A stretch of DNA of 53,117 nucleotides from JAKFEW01 sp036675505 (GCA_036675505.1 JAKFEW010000114.1:1-53117), one strand, 5' to 3'. Shown: positions 8,473 to 19,604, counted from the stretch's first letter. Translations and numbers: made by a program. Notes: generated from the sequence alone by a model not told the origin.

Positions 8473-8489
8473 ATTACTCGGAGGAACAC

Positions 8490-9254
8490 ATGGGACGCAA
8501 GTGGGAGAACATCAAGCGCACGAAGGGCAAGCTGGACTCGGCCCGCAGCGCGGTCTTTGCCCGGATCTCGCGCGAGATCATCGTCGCGGCGCGCCATGGC
8601 GGGGGCGATCCCGCCGGCAACTTCCGCTTGCGCCAGGCCATTGACCGGGCGAAGGTGGCCGGGTTGCCGAACGATAACATCGCCCGGGCGATCAGGAAGG
8701 GTACGGGGGAAGATAGCTCCGAGACCTTCGACGAGATCACGTACGAGGGTTATGGCCCGGGCGGGGTGGCGATCGTTGTCGATGCGATGACGGACAACCG
8801 CAACCGGACGGCGGGCGACGTGCGCGCGGCGTTCAACAAGGCGGGCGGGAACATGGGCGAGACCGGCTGCGTGGGCTGGATGTTCCGCCGCGTGGGCCTG
8901 GTGGTGGTCCCGAACGAGGACGGGAAGCGTTCCGAGGAGGACCTCCTCCTCCTGGCCGCCGATGCCGGCGCCGAGGACCTCCGAGCGGAGGACGGCGAGA
9001 TCGTCATCGAATGCCCGATCGAGGCCCTCGAAGCCGTCACCGATGCCCTCCGCGCCGCCAAGGTCCCCATCTCCAGCGCCGACGTCTCCCTCGTCCCCGC
9101 CAACACCGTCATGGTCGAGGACCGCGACATCGCCAAGAAGCTCGTCAAGCTCATGGACACCCTGGACGACCTGGGCGATATCCAGAACGTGACGGCGAAC
9201 TTCGATATCCCGGAAGCGTTGTTGGAGGAGCTGGCGAACGCACCACTTCACTAG
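8490..9254 (+). CDS. yebC: YebC/TACO1-family translation factor
   Basis: The 254-residue protein matches the YebC family over its whole length. It has the conserved start GRKWENIKRTKGKLD, the stretch LPNDNIARAIRKGTG, and EITYEGYGPGGVAIVVD. Members were first described as transcription regulators (PmpR). They are now known as ribosome-associated factors that help translation of difficult proline-containing stretches, like mitochondrial TACO1. A GGAGGAAC stands 6 bases ahead of the ATG. It is usually found near ruvC or on its own; here no ruv gene is present. Confidence 0.95.
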   Translation: MGRKWENIKRTKGKLDSARSAVFARISREIIVAARHGGGDPAGNFRLRQAIDRAKVAGLPNDNIARAIRKGTGEDSSETFDEITYEGYGPGGVAIVVDAMTDNRNRTAGDVRAAFNKAGGNMGETGCVGWMFRRVGLVVVPNEDGKRSEEDLLLLAADAGAEDLRAEDGEIVIECPIEALEAVTDALRAAKVPISSADVSLVPANTVMVEDRDIAKKLVKLMDTLDDLGDIQNVTANFDIPEALLEELANAPLH

Positions 9255-9372
9255 GTCCGTGGCCTGGGAATTGGGCTCCGATCGCTTTCGCCGAGGGCCA
9301 ACGCGGCTTCAACGGCCTCGACCTGGGCACGTTCGTGGGTAAGAGGGTCCTGCCAACCGAAGGAGCCCCCCA

Positions 9373-10185
9373 ATGTCCCACGACATCCCCGCGTTCCGCG
9401 ACGCCGCGCTGGCCGCGATCACGAAGGCCCGCGCCATCAGCCTCGCCCGCCCCGGCGAGGAACTCGCCACCCGCGCGAAGTTCGACAGCAGCCCCGTCAC
9501 CGAGGCCGATCTCGGCGTCGAGCGGTGCCTGCGCGACGAGCTCGGCGCGATCTTCCCGGACCACGGCCTCTGGGGCGAGGAGTACCCGCGCGTCAACCCG
9601 GACTCGCCGTACCAGTGGATCATGGACCCGATCGACGGCACGATCGCCTTCTCGCGCGGCATCCCGCTCTGGGGCACGATCCTCGGCCTCTACCACGACG
9701 GCGAGCCGTTGGTCGGCGTGATCGACCACGCCGCGCTCGACCGCACCTACCACGCGGCCAAAGGCCTGGGCGCCTGGGTCGGCGGGCGGCGCCTGCACAT
9801 CTCGGACCTCCCGGCCGATGTCGAGATGAAGGACGAGCTGATGGGCATCGGCGATCGGCCGCAGTTCGCGCGGGTCGGCCGCCTCCACCACTGGGACGCC
9901 TTGCATGCCGCCCACCCGCGGCTCCGCAGCTACACCGACTGCTACGGCCACACGCTCGCCGCCCAGGGCTCGATCGGGGCGCTGGCCGACTACGGCCTGC
10001 GCGCCTGGGACCTCGCCGCCACCCAGCTCCTCGTCGAGGAGGCGGGCGGCGAGTACCGCGTGGTGGGCACGGCGCCGGATCCGGTCAACGCCGGCGGCAC
10101 CTGCTACGACGTGGTGGTCGGCAAGCCGCGGGCGGTCGCCTGGATGGCGGAGGTCATCGCCCGGGCGGCGCGCGAAGACCGGTAG
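9373..10185 (+). CDS. Inositol-monophosphatase-family phosphatase (IMPase/HisN-like)
   Basis: The 270-residue enzyme carries all family metal motifs: GEEYP near residue 66, WIMDPIDGTIAF near 84-95, and AWDLAATQLLVEEAGG near 212. These bind the Mg ions used to hydrolyse phosphate esters such as inositol phosphate, histidinol phosphate or fructose bisphosphate. The sequence SRGIPLWGTILGLYHDG resembles HisN-type histidinol-phosphatases, but the substrate cannot be fixed from motifs. The start follows AAGGAG. No histidine genes lie nearby. Confidence 0.9.
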   Translation: MSHDIPAFRDAALAAITKARAISLARPGEELATRAKFDSSPVTEADLGVERCLRDELGAIFPDHGLWGEEYPRVNPDSPYQWIMDPIDGTIAFSRGIPLWGTILGLYHDGEPLVGVIDHAALDRTYHAAKGLGAWVGGRRLHISDLPADVEMKDELMGIGDRPQFARVGRLHHWDALHAAHPRLRSYTDCYGHTLAAQGSIGALADYGLRAWDLAATQLLVEEAGGEYRVVGTAPDPVNAGGTCYDVVVGKPRAVAWMAEVIARAAREDR

Positions 10186-10396
10186 CCGTCGCGTCCGGGC
10201 GCGGGGCCCTGGTCCACATGGGCGGCCATGACGGCGCGCATGCGCGCCAGCCGCGCCTTCGAGAGCGAACCGCCGTCCATCGTGAAGGCCCTCCACCGTC
10301 GGCGTTGTACCCACGCCGTCGTGGGAACGACGCGCGACAGTTCCCGGCCGGGCGGGTAGAAAGCGACCTGACATTCGTTTCGAAAGGTGCGTCCCG
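10186..10396 (+). other. Intergenic stretch with a short hairpin
   Basis: No gene is seen. A small perfect hairpin, CCCACG (10310-10315) and CGTGGG (10320-10325) with a CCGT loop, has no T-tract and is not called a terminator. The following gene has AAAGGTGCG before its ATG. Confidence 0.4.
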
Positions 10397-11749
10397 ATGA
10401 TCAAGCTCGAAGACATCTCGTCCTACACCGCGCAGCACACCTACGCCACCTGGCGGAAGCAAGGCGGCTGGAAGCCCCTGACCGTCGTCGACGCGGAGGG
10501 CTCACATTTCACGGACTCGACGGGCAAGAAGTACCTCGATTTCTGCTCGCAGCTGATGTGCTCGAGCCTCGGCCACAAGAACGAGGCCGTGATCAAGGCG
10601 ATCGAGGAGCAGGCACGGAAGCTGGCCTTCGTGGCCCCCGGCTTCGCGACCGAGGCCCGCGCGGCGCTCACGGAGAAGCTGCTGGAGGTCATGCCCAAGG
10701 GCCTCGACAAGTTCTTCTTCGCGACCAGCGGCACGGAGGCCAACGAGTGCGCGATCCGCATCGCGCGGGCTTACACCGGCAAGTACAAGATCATCTCGCG
10801 CTACTCGTCGTACCACGGCTCGACCGCCGGCGCGATCGCCTGCACGGGCGACTTCCGCCGCTGGCACAGCGAGCCGGTCGGCAAGATCGACGGCGTCGTC
10901 TTCGGCCCGGATGCGAACTGCTATCGCTGCCCGCTCAAGCAGCAGCCCGACACCTGCGGGACGGCCTGCGTCGATTACTTCGAGTACATGCTCGAGCGCG
11001 AGGGCAACGTCGCCGCCATCATCGTCGAGCCGATCGTCGGCACGAACGGCATCCTGGTCCCGCCGGACGACTACCTGCCGAAGCTGCGGGCGCTGACGAA
11101 GAAGCACGGCGTGCTGCTGATCTGCGACGAGGTGATGACGGGCTGGGGCCGCACGGGCAAGTGGTTCGCCGTGGACCACTACGGCGTCGTGCCGGACATC
11201 CTCGTGACGGCCAAGGGCATCACGTCGGCCTACGTGCCGCTGGGCCTGACGGCGACCTCTTCGGAGATCTCGAAGCACTTCGACGACCACTTCTTCGCCT
11301 GTGGCCACACCTACGAGGCGCACCCGCTGACGTTGTGGCCGGCCGTGGCGGCGATCGAGGAGTACCGCCGGCTGGACCTCATGAACCGGGCCACGCAGCT
11401 GGGCGAGTACCTCGGCGGCAAGCTGCGGGCGCTCAAGGAGAAGCACCCCGCGATCGGCGACGTGCGCGGCAAGGGCCTGTTCTGGGCGGTCGAGCTCGTG
11501 AAGGACCGCGAGACGAAGGAGCCCTTCGCGAAGATGGCCGACAAGTTCAACGGCAAGCCGCTGCTGGTCGAGAAGATCGCCGCCGACATGATGGCGCGCG
11601 GCGTCTACGCCATCGGCTGGGTCAGCCACATGGTGATCGCGCCGCCGCTGATCATCACGGAGGAGGAGATCGACGTGGGCGTCGCGGCGCTGGACGCCGC
11701 GCTGGCCCTCGCCGACGCCGAGGTCGCGGCGTCTTCGAGTTCCCCGTAG
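10397..11749 (+). CDS. Class III PLP-dependent aminotransferase
   Basis: The 450-residue protein has the class III aminotransferase layout. The cofactor-phosphate loop is TSGTEANECAIRIARAY, the aspartate that contacts the pyridine nitrogen lies in LLICDEVMTGWGRTGKW, and the lysine that binds PLP lies in VTAKGITSAYVPLG. Relatives act on omega-amino groups, such as beta-alanine, taurine, 4-aminobutyrate or diamines, with pyruvate or 2-oxoglutarate as acceptor. A Cys-rich insertion (CYRCPLKQQPDTCGTAC) between residues 175 and 195 is unusual and could bind a metal. The C-terminal Ala/Ser tail looks unstructured. The gene stands alone, so the substrate is open. Confidence 0.9.
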   Translation: MIKLEDISSYTAQHTYATWRKQGGWKPLTVVDAEGSHFTDSTGKKYLDFCSQLMCSSLGHKNEAVIKAIEEQARKLAFVAPGFATEARAALTEKLLEVMPKGLDKFFFATSGTEANECAIRIARAYTGKYKIISRYSSYHGSTAGAIACTGDFRRWHSEPVGKIDGVVFGPDANCYRCPLKQQPDTCGTACVDYFEYMLEREGNVAAIIVEPIVGTNGILVPPDDYLPKLRALTKKHGVLLICDEVMTGWGRTGKWFAVDHYGVVPDILVTAKGITSAYVPLGLTATSSEISKHFDDHFFACGHTYEAHPLTLWPAVAAIEEYRRLDLMNRATQLGEYLGGKLRALKEKHPAIGDVRGKGLFWAVELVKDRETKEPFAKMADKFNGKPLLVEKIAADMMARGVYAIGWVSHMVIAPPLIITEEEIDVGVAALDAALALADAEVAASSSSP

Positions 11750-11854
11750 AGCGCAACTTCTCGCCCCCTGCTTCAACGCCGCAGATGGCAACCGCAGCAC
11801 CTGGTTGGTAGCCTACGGGTACCGATCCAGGCGTCAGATGGAGGGACCGGGTCG

Positions 11855-12832
11855 ATGAAGCGTTCGCTCATGGTAGTGGGTGCCCTGGTGGCGATCGCCG
11901 GGCCGGGCGCGCCGGCCCAGGCCTGGCAGCCGGCGCAAGGCCACACCCAGATCCCCATCTGGCCGGGTGCCGCGCCCGGCTCCCGGCCGGCAACCAGGCC
12001 CGAAACGGACACGATGGACAAACGTCGGCTGATCGGTGGCAAGCCCGTGCTCAAGGTGCACGACGTCTCGCGGCCCACCATGACGGTGTTCTCGCCCAAG
12101 GGGAAGAACACGGGCGCCGCGGTCGTGGTCCTCCCCGGCGGCGGCTACGAGATCCTGGCCATCGACCTGGAAGGCACCGAGGTCTGCGATTGGCTGGCCT
12201 CGAAGGGGATCACGGCCATTCTGTTGAAGTACCGTGTGCCGGGTCACCCCGGTCCGCATCGCACCTCGCCCGCGGCGCTGGCAGATGCCCAACGGACCAT
12301 GGGGCTGGTGCGCCAGCGTGCCGCCGAGTGGCGCATCGATCCGCACAAGGTGGGTGTGATGGGTTTCTCGGCGGGCGGACACCTGGTCGCGGCGATGAGC
12401 ACCCAGTTCGAGCGGCGGACCTACGCAGCGTTGGACGCGGCCGACAAGGAGAGCTGCCGCCCGGACTTCGCCGCGGCGATCTTCCCCGGGCACCTGGCGA
12501 TCCGCGAGAGCGAAGAGACCTACGCTCGCCGCAAGCGAATCAAGTTCCGGCTGCAGGAGGAAGGCGACCACCTGGCCTTGAACCCGGACATTCACGTAAC
12601 CAGGCGAACGCCGCCGACTTTCTTGCTGCAGGCCGGCGACGACCCGGTGGACCCTGTCGAAAACTCGGTGCTGTACTACGCCGCGCTGCGGAAGGCGGGA
12701 GTGCCCGTGGAGATGCACCTGTATGCCCAGGGCGGTCACGCGTTCGCCATCCGGCCCACGAAGTACCCGATCACCCACTGGCCTCCCCTCTTCGAGACCT
12801 GGCTGCGCACGATTGGCATGGTGGCCGATTAG
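11855..12832 (+). CDS. Secreted alpha/beta hydrolase (BD-FAE/esterase-like)
   Basis: The 325-residue protein starts with a signal peptide that probably ends at APAQA|W near residue 23. The alpha/beta hydrolase fold follows, with an oxyanion segment VLPGGGYEILA and the nucleophile elbow GFSAGGHL. The catalytic acid probably lies in GDDPVDPVENS and the His in QGGHAFAIR. This fits the family of acetyl-xylan or endo-esterase-like enzymes that cleave small esters outside the cytoplasm. A GGAGGG precedes the ATG. It converges on the UvrA-like gene with a 57-base gap. Confidence 0.88.
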   Translation: MKRSLMVVGALVAIAGPGAPAQAWQPAQGHTQIPIWPGAAPGSRPATRPETDTMDKRRLIGGKPVLKVHDVSRPTMTVFSPKGKNTGAAVVVLPGGGYEILAIDLEGTEVCDWLASKGITAILLKYRVPGHPGPHRTSPAALADAQRTMGLVRQRAAEWRIDPHKVGVMGFSAGGHLVAAMSTQFERRTYAALDAADKESCRPDFAAAIFPGHLAIRESEETYARRKRIKFRLQEEGDHLALNPDIHVTRRTPPTFLLQAGDDPVDPVENSVLYYAALRKAGVPVEMHLYAQGGHAFAIRPTKYPITHWPPLFETWLRTIGMVAD

Positions 12833-12889
12833 GCCACTTCGGCGCTTCAGGCGCGCGGCACAGGCGGGCCGATCTCCCCAGGGGCCCGG

Positions 12890-15277
<2,388 letters not shown>

Positions 15278-15357
15278 GGTGTCTCCATCGGTTGGGGGCG
15301 TCGTTTCGCTCGATTTTACCAGCTTCGACGCGCGAGATCTGGCGCCCGGAATATCCC

Positions 15358-15387
15358 TTGACAAGAATATTCACTTATAGGTATATT
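15358..15387 (+). promoter_or_regulatory. Promoter and candidate ArsR operator
   Basis: TTGACA (15358-15363), an 18-bp spacer and TATATT (15382-15387) form a near-consensus promoter for the ArsR/SRPBCC pair. The spacer contains the palindrome GAATATTC (15364-15371), and the wider AATAT-N12-ATATT is an AT-rich dyad of the kind bound by ArsR/SmtB repressors. Autoregulation, possibly also of the divergent UvrA-like gene, is inferred. Confidence 0.65.
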
Positions 15388-15429
15388 ATTTTCATCGGGA
15401 AGGCACCCCGAGCGACGGAGGTGGACCCG

Positions 15430-15768
15430 ATGTCGAAGGACCTTCATGCGATGCAGATGGCCACGCTGACCGCGTTGGCCGAGCCCAACCGGATGAAGAT
15501 CGTCGAGCTCCTTCGCGACGGCCCGCTGACCGTGGGGGAGATCGCCGATCGGCTGCAGCTCCGCCAGCCCCAGGCGTCGAAGCACCTGAAGGTGCTCAGC
15601 GACGCCGGGGTCCTGGAGGTGAAGGCCGACGCCAACCGCCGGATCTACCAGCTCCGCTCCGAGCCCTTCCAGGCCCTGGGCGCGTGGGCGAAATCCTTCC
15701 TGCGCGTCATGGAGGAGCGCTACGACAAGCTGGAGGCGCTCCTGCGCGAGCGCGATCCCGACGAATGA
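15430..15768 (+). CDS. ArsR-family winged-helix repressor
   Basis: The 112-residue protein is a single ArsR-type winged helix. ALAEPNRMKIVELLRDGPLTVGEIADRLQLRQPQ is followed by the recognition helix ASKHLKVLSDAGVLEV and a wing containing RRIYQL. No ELCVCDL-type metal-binding Cys motif is present, so it is not a classical metal sensor. ArsR proteins next to SRPBCC genes form a common metal-independent group. The ATG at 15430 follows GGAGG. The SRPBCC gene starts 39 bases after its stop. Confidence 0.9.
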   Translation: MSKDLHAMQMATLTALAEPNRMKIVELLRDGPLTVGEIADRLQLRQPQASKHLKVLSDAGVLEVKADANRRIYQLRSEPFQALGAWAKSFLRVMEERYDKLEALLRERDPDE

Positions 15769-15807
15769 CCCTGAACCCCGCACGACCTGACGAGGAGGAA
15801 CCGAAAG

Positions 15808-16320
15808 ATGCCGAACGCCCTGATTTCGAAGGTGGAGAACGAGAAGGAGCTGGTGCTCGAGCGCATCTTCGACGCGCCGCCCGAACGCGTCTTCAAGATG
15901 TACAGCGACGCCGAGCTCCTCAAGCGCTGGTGGGGGCCGCGCGGCTGGGAGCTGCCCTACTGCACCGTCGACTTCCGGCCGGGCGGCACGTGGCTCTACT
16001 GCATGAAGTGCGTCGACAAGGACCAGGGCCAGTTCTACGGCATGGAGTCGTGGGGCAAGGCGATCTACAAGGCGATCGACGCGCCGAAGCGCCTCGCGTT
16101 CACCGACTACTTCTGCAACTCCGAAGGCGTCGTGAACGACGCCATGCCGTCGACCGACGTGACGGTCGAGTTCATCGACGTGGGCGGCAAGACGAAGCTC
16201 GTGAGCCGCGGCGTCTATGCCTCGGCGGAAGCGCTCAAGACCGTCATGGACATGGGCATGCTCGAGGGCATCACCCAGACCTGGGATCGCCTGGACGAGG
16301 CGTTGAAGGTCGCGACGTAA
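15808..16320 (+). CDS. SRPBCC (AHSA1-like) domain protein
   Basis: The 170-residue protein has the AHSA1-like start LERIFDAPPERVFKMYSDAELLKRWWGPRGW. It also has the DFRPGGTWLY strand and a final amphipathic helix (MLEGITQTWDRLDEALK). These proteins form a hydrophobic cavity for lipid-like or aromatic ligands, and many sit beside an ArsR regulator. A GAGGAGGAA lies before the start. It is very probably in one operon with the ArsR gene. The ligand is not known. Confidence 0.9.
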   Translation: MPNALISKVENEKELVLERIFDAPPERVFKMYSDAELLKRWWGPRGWELPYCTVDFRPGGTWLYCMKCVDKDQGQFYGMESWGKAIYKAIDAPKRLAFTDYFCNSEGVVNDAMPSTDVTVEFIDVGGKTKLVSRGVYASAEALKTVMDMGMLEGITQTWDRLDEALKVAT

Positions 16321-16339
16321 CGACCGCGGGCCGGCGCGC

Positions 16340-17374
16340 TCACTGCCGTTGGCGGTGGAGCGCGTCGTAGGCCCGGCGGAACAGCTCCGCGGCCCGCTCG
16401 AAATCGCGCGGTACGCCCTCGCCGCGTTGGTGCAGCGCCCCGAGCTGGTACTGCGACCGCGCGCAGCCGAGCTCGGCGCCGCGCCGGTAGTGGGTCACCG
16501 CTTGCGCGAGGTCGCGCGGCAGCACCTCGCCCGCCAGGAGGAGGTTGCCAAGGTTGGTGTGGGCGGCGGCGCAGCCGTTCCCGGCCGCGCGCCGGTACCA
16601 GGCGATCGCCTCCTGCCAGTCCTGCGGCACGCCGTCGCCCGTCTCGTACGCGTAGCCGATCGAGCACTGCGCGCGCTCGTTGCCCCGCTCGGCCGCGGTG
16701 CGCCAGAGCTCCAGGGCCGTGGCCCGGTCGCGGGCCACGCCCGAGCCGCGATCGTAGAGGCAGCCCAGGTTGTTCAGGGCCGTGGGGTGGCCGAGGTCCG
16801 CGCCCTGGCGGTACCAGTCCGCCGCCCGGGCCAGGTCGCGCGGCACGCCGTTGCCGTACTCGTAGGCGAGGCCCAGGGTGTACGCCTCGGCCGCGCGGTG
16901 GTCGTCGCCGCCGCCGAGGGCGGGGGCCAGCGCCGCGTCGTCGACGGCGGGAACGGTGGGTGCAGCGAGAACGGCGGGCGTGGCGGGTACGGCTGGCCGG
17001 CTGGCGGCATCGAAGCGGTCGGGCGGGGGCGCCGCGCGCAAGCCGAGGTGGTACTCCGCCTCGGCCCTGATGTCGTCCACCACCTCGGCGTACCAGCCGC
17101 TCTCGCCCGCGACGACGCGCCGCATCTCGTGCCGCGCGAGGGCCAGCATCGCGTCGAGCTCCGTCGGCATGGCCAGGCCGGCCTCGGCGACGGCGGGCTC
17201 GACGAAGTCGCGCGCGAGGTCGTCGCCGATCGGGCGGTAGCCCGCGAGCTGCCGGAGCCGCGGGCCCGCCGGGTGCCGCTCGAACGCCCAGGCCACGAAG
17301 GCGTCCACCTCCGCGGGCAGGGCCTCGTCGAGGCGGAGCCTGGCCAGGAACAGGTCGATCTCGTCGGGGGTCAT
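16340..17374 (-). CDS. Sel1-repeat (SLR/TPR-like) protein
   Basis: From the ATG at 17374 the product has 344 residues. The first 110 are helical and Ala-rich without a known domain. A Pro/Ala/Val linker follows, then at least five Sel1 repeats of about 36 residues, recognisable by the pattern A....LG..Y..G.GV..D...A..WYR.AA. Sel1 proteins form solenoids that bind other proteins, often as adaptors in stress responses or envelope processes. No signal peptide is seen from this start. The frame is open further upstream, but that part is Arg/Pro-rich and unlikely. Confidence 0.82.
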   Translation of the reverse strand: MTPDEIDLFLARLRLDEALPAEVDAFVAWAFERHPAGPRLRQLAGYRPIGDDLARDFVEPAVAEAGLAMPTELDAMLALARHEMRRVVAGESGWYAEVVDDIRAEAEYHLGLRAAPPPDRFDAASRPAVPATPAVLAAPTVPAVDDAALAPALGGGDDHRAAEAYTLGLAYEYGNGVPRDLARAADWYRQGADLGHPTALNNLGCLYDRGSGVARDRATALELWRTAAERGNERAQCSIGYAYETGDGVPQDWQEAIAWYRRAAGNGCAAAHTNLGNLLLAGEVLPRDLAQAVTHYRRGAELGCARSQYQLGALHQRGEGVPRDFERAAELFRRAYDALHRQRQ

Positions 17375-17483
17375 CAGGTCCGGCCTTCGCGGCCACGGCT
17401 CGAGGGTCGCCAGAGGATTCTTTCCCACCCTGGGAGCGAAACCGACATGATCCGGGCGGGGTATGCAATCTGCGTGGCCCCCC

Positions 17484-17517
17484 GCGTCGGAGAATACATG
17501 GCGTCGGAGAATACATG
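17484..17517 (+). repeat. Perfect 17-bp tandem duplication of a ribosome site and start codon
   Basis: GCGTCGGAGAATACATG occurs twice without a gap (17484-17500 and 17501-17517). Each copy holds a GGAG and an ATG. As 17 is not a multiple of three, the two ATGs open different frames. The first (17498) gives a 21-codon peptide and the second (17515) a 94-residue protein. Confidence 0.9.
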
Positions 17518-17799
17518 GAGAGGGAACGTCACCACCCGCGACCTTCCAGCGACGACTACGTGACCCACGTGAGGTCCTTGGTGCCGGTTCGGGGGTCCGA
17601 CCCATGGGTGTTCGCCTCGGTGGTCGGCTGGGGCATCTACGAGTACATCGCGGGCTTCGTGGCCCTGATCGTGGCCGGGTTCCTCTTCGCCGGGGTCCGC
17701 GAGTACCAGCGGCCGCTGCCCCCGATCGAGGCGGGCCACGTCGGGCTGGGCCCGCTCTTCCGCGAATTCCTGGTGCCCCACAAGGAGCGGATCTTCTGA
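17515..17799 (+). CDS. Small single-pass membrane protein, unknown
   Basis: The 94-residue protein has a charged N-terminus. One hydrophobic helix follows around residues 33-58 (VFASVVGWGIYEYIAGFVALIV), then a soluble tail with HVGLGPLFREFLVP. No family is recognised. The start lies in the second copy of the tandem ribosome-site duplication. The gene is divergent from the Sel1 gene and followed by the convergent EF-hand protein. Confidence 0.5.
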   Translation: MERERHHPRPSSDDYVTHVRSLVPVRGSDPWVFASVVGWGIYEYIAGFVALIVAGFLFAGVREYQRPLPPIEAGHVGLGPLFREFLVPHKERIF

Positions 17800-17875
17800 C
17801 CTCCGAAGACACGCCCGACCCAGGCCATCTTCGTACGCCAAGCCATCCGCAACGCCTATCCTCGACGGATCGCGT

Positions 17876-19291
17876 TTACTTCTTCTCGCCGATCGAGATG
17901 ATCCGGTGGCTCCAGTGCGAGTTGATCGATTGCATCAGCCGGTCCACCGGCACCACGCTGGGGCCGGTCTTGGAGTACGGGTCGTTGAGGTAGGCCTTGC
18001 CGCCCTCGATCTTCGTGACCACGTAGAAGTGGCCGCCGCCGTAGGAGCCGTCCGGCCGGATCACGTTGCCGTTGACGACCGGCAGGCGGCCCTTTGCGAG
18101 CTCGCCCTCGATGTCCTTGAGGCTGACGTTGTTCACGATCTTGGCGTCCAGGCCGTAGGCCTCGGCGCCCCGCGCGATGCCCTCGCCCGAGGTGCCGTTG
18201 TACTCGCTGGTGCCGTCGCCCATCATCCGGCGGCTCTTCTCGATCGCCGCGTCGGCCTCGGCCGGGCTGGGGTCGATCTTGCCGAAGGCCGTGGCCACCA
18301 TCGTGAGCGAGGTCGGGCCGCAGTTGGCGTTGTCCCAGCCGGGCACGTCCTCCTTGGTGTTGTACTTCGTGCCGTACTGGCTGATGAACCAGTCGTTCCG
18401 CTGGGCGTGGAGGTCCTTCGGGTCGGCCTTGACCTCGATCTCGTTCGCGAAGGTGTCCGCGCCGTAGTCCATGCGGTCGCGCAGGCCCTTGTCGGCGATC
18501 TCGCCACGCAGCCGGCGGGCCTCCCGGACGGCCTGGAGGTCCGCCTTGTAGCCCTTGTCGAACTCCAGCTTCGAGACCTTGCCGTCGTTGTCGGCGTCGT
18601 AGCCCTTGTAGGCCTTGCCTTCCTTGCCCGTGACGTCGATGGCGCCCTTCTCGCCGCCGGCGCCCTCGAAGAGCTTCTCCTGGCGGCCGGCGTGCCACTC
18701 GCGCCACAGCTCGCGGCGGCCTTCGACGTACTCGTCGGCGCTCAGCTTGCCGTCCTCGCCGGCGAAGCGCTGCATCTTCCGGGCTTCCTTCTTCTCGAGG
18801 CCGTCGTCGAAGCGCTCGCGCAGGTTGGCCTCGCGGTTGTCGCGCAGCTCGGCGTTGCGGGCCTTGAGGAAGTCCTCCTTGGTCACCGCCGCGCCGTCGC
18901 CGTACTGGCGATCGTCGAAGCGTTGCATCTTGGCGAGTTCCTTGGCGTCGAGCGTGCCGCTCTTGTCCGCGTCGAGGCCCTCGAAGCTGTTGGCCTTGGT
19001 TCTGGCTGCGCGGAACTCCCGGAAATCGACCTCGCCGTCGTCGTTGAGATCGGTCTGGCGGGCACCCGCGAGCTTGAGCTCGGACTTCGCCAGCTTGCCG
19101 TCGTTGTTCTTGTCGACCTCGGCGAACTCCTTGCGCCAGCTGAAGGGCTTGCCGGGCTTGGGCGCCTCGGTCTCGGTGGCGGCGGGCGGCGCGGCGTCAT
19201 CGGTCGGCGGCGGGACCGGCGGCGCCGGCGGCGGCGCGGGCGGCGTGGGCGGTGCCACGGGCTGGGGGGTCCCCGTCGTCGATTCCAACAT
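17876..19291 (-). CDS. EF-hand protein with C39-like cysteine peptidase domain
   Basis: This 471-residue protein opens with a 45-residue Pro-rich tail. It has several EF-hand calcium loops (DKNNDGKLAKSE, DLNDDGEVDFRE, DADKSGTLDAKE, DADNDGKVSKLE) within a Lys/Glu-rich helical region up to about residue 260. The C-terminal domain fits a C39-like papain fold: Cys324 in NANCGPTSLTMVA, His421 in GGGHFYVVTKI, and Asn436/Asp437 in LNDPYS. This suggests calcium-dependent proteolysis or binding. No Sec signal or lipobox is present, so secretion would need another route. The ATG at 19291 follows GGAGGAAG. It could be autoprocessing; no target is evident. Confidence 0.85.
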   Translation of the reverse strand: MLESTTGTPQPVAPPTPPAPPPAPPVPPPTDDAAPPAATETEAPKPGKPFSWRKEFAEVDKNNDGKLAKSELKLAGARQTDLNDDGEVDFREFRAARTKANSFEGLDADKSGTLDAKELAKMQRFDDRQYGDGAAVTKEDFLKARNAELRDNREANLRERFDDGLEKKEARKMQRFAGEDGKLSADEYVEGRRELWREWHAGRQEKLFEGAGGEKGAIDVTGKEGKAYKGYDADNDGKVSKLEFDKGYKADLQAVREARRLRGEIADKGLRDRMDYGADTFANEIEVKADPKDLHAQRNDWFISQYGTKYNTKEDVPGWDNANCGPTSLTMVATAFGKIDPSPAEADAAIEKSRRMMGDGTSEYNGTSGEGIARGAEAYGLDAKIVNNVSLKDIEGELAKGRLPVVNGNVIRPDGSYGGGHFYVVTKIEGGKAYLNDPYSKTGPSVVPVDRLMQSINSHWSHRIISIGEKK

Positions 19292-19459
19292 TGCTCTTCC
19301 TCCTGCGCCGCTCCAAAACTCCGAGTGATGTCTTCGCCCGGGCGGGATGATTCCTGACGCGATCGGGGCGATGTTTCAACCAGATTCAAAAGCCCCCTCC
19401 CACCCCAGAGCATCCTCGGGGGCGTTCGGTTACATCCCTTGTACCCTGGGCCCGCGAGG
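19292..19459. other. Intergenic stretch upstream of the EF-hand/C39 gene
   Basis: No gene or clear promoter hexamers were found. The stretch holds C-runs and the leader of the minus-strand EF-hand/C39 gene, including its GGAGG. Confidence 0.4.
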
Positions 19460-19604
19460 TCAGGGGATTATTGAGGGGCCGGGCTCGAATGGCTCAACCG
19501 CGAACACGGCGGCCACGTCGAGCGGGCCGAAGATGTGGGGGAACGGCGCGGGCGACGGCCTCAGCCCATTGGGCGGCGTCGGTGAGGTGCAGGATGGTGG
19601 CCAT
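19460..19604 (-). pseudogene. Remnant of a DUF952 gene with internal deletion and frameshift
   Basis: An ATG at 19604 behind a strong TGGAGGAAAG ribosome site starts MATILHLTDAAQWAEA, which resembles the N-terminus of DUF952 proteins. In the next frame the sequence continues PFPHIFGPLDVAAVFAVEPF and ends at a TGA at 19460-19462, resembling the family's C-terminus (PHlYGPL..dAV). The two parts are joined with a frame change, and some 65 middle codons of the usual 110 or so are missing. In the start frame the product stops after 36 codons. The match is to remembered family motifs and needs a search. Confidence 0.65.

Noticed and set aside
10310..10325. Hairpin CCCACG/CGTGGG as terminator
   Set aside because: The stem is only 6 bp with no T-run, and it lies too far from the end of the phosphatase gene.
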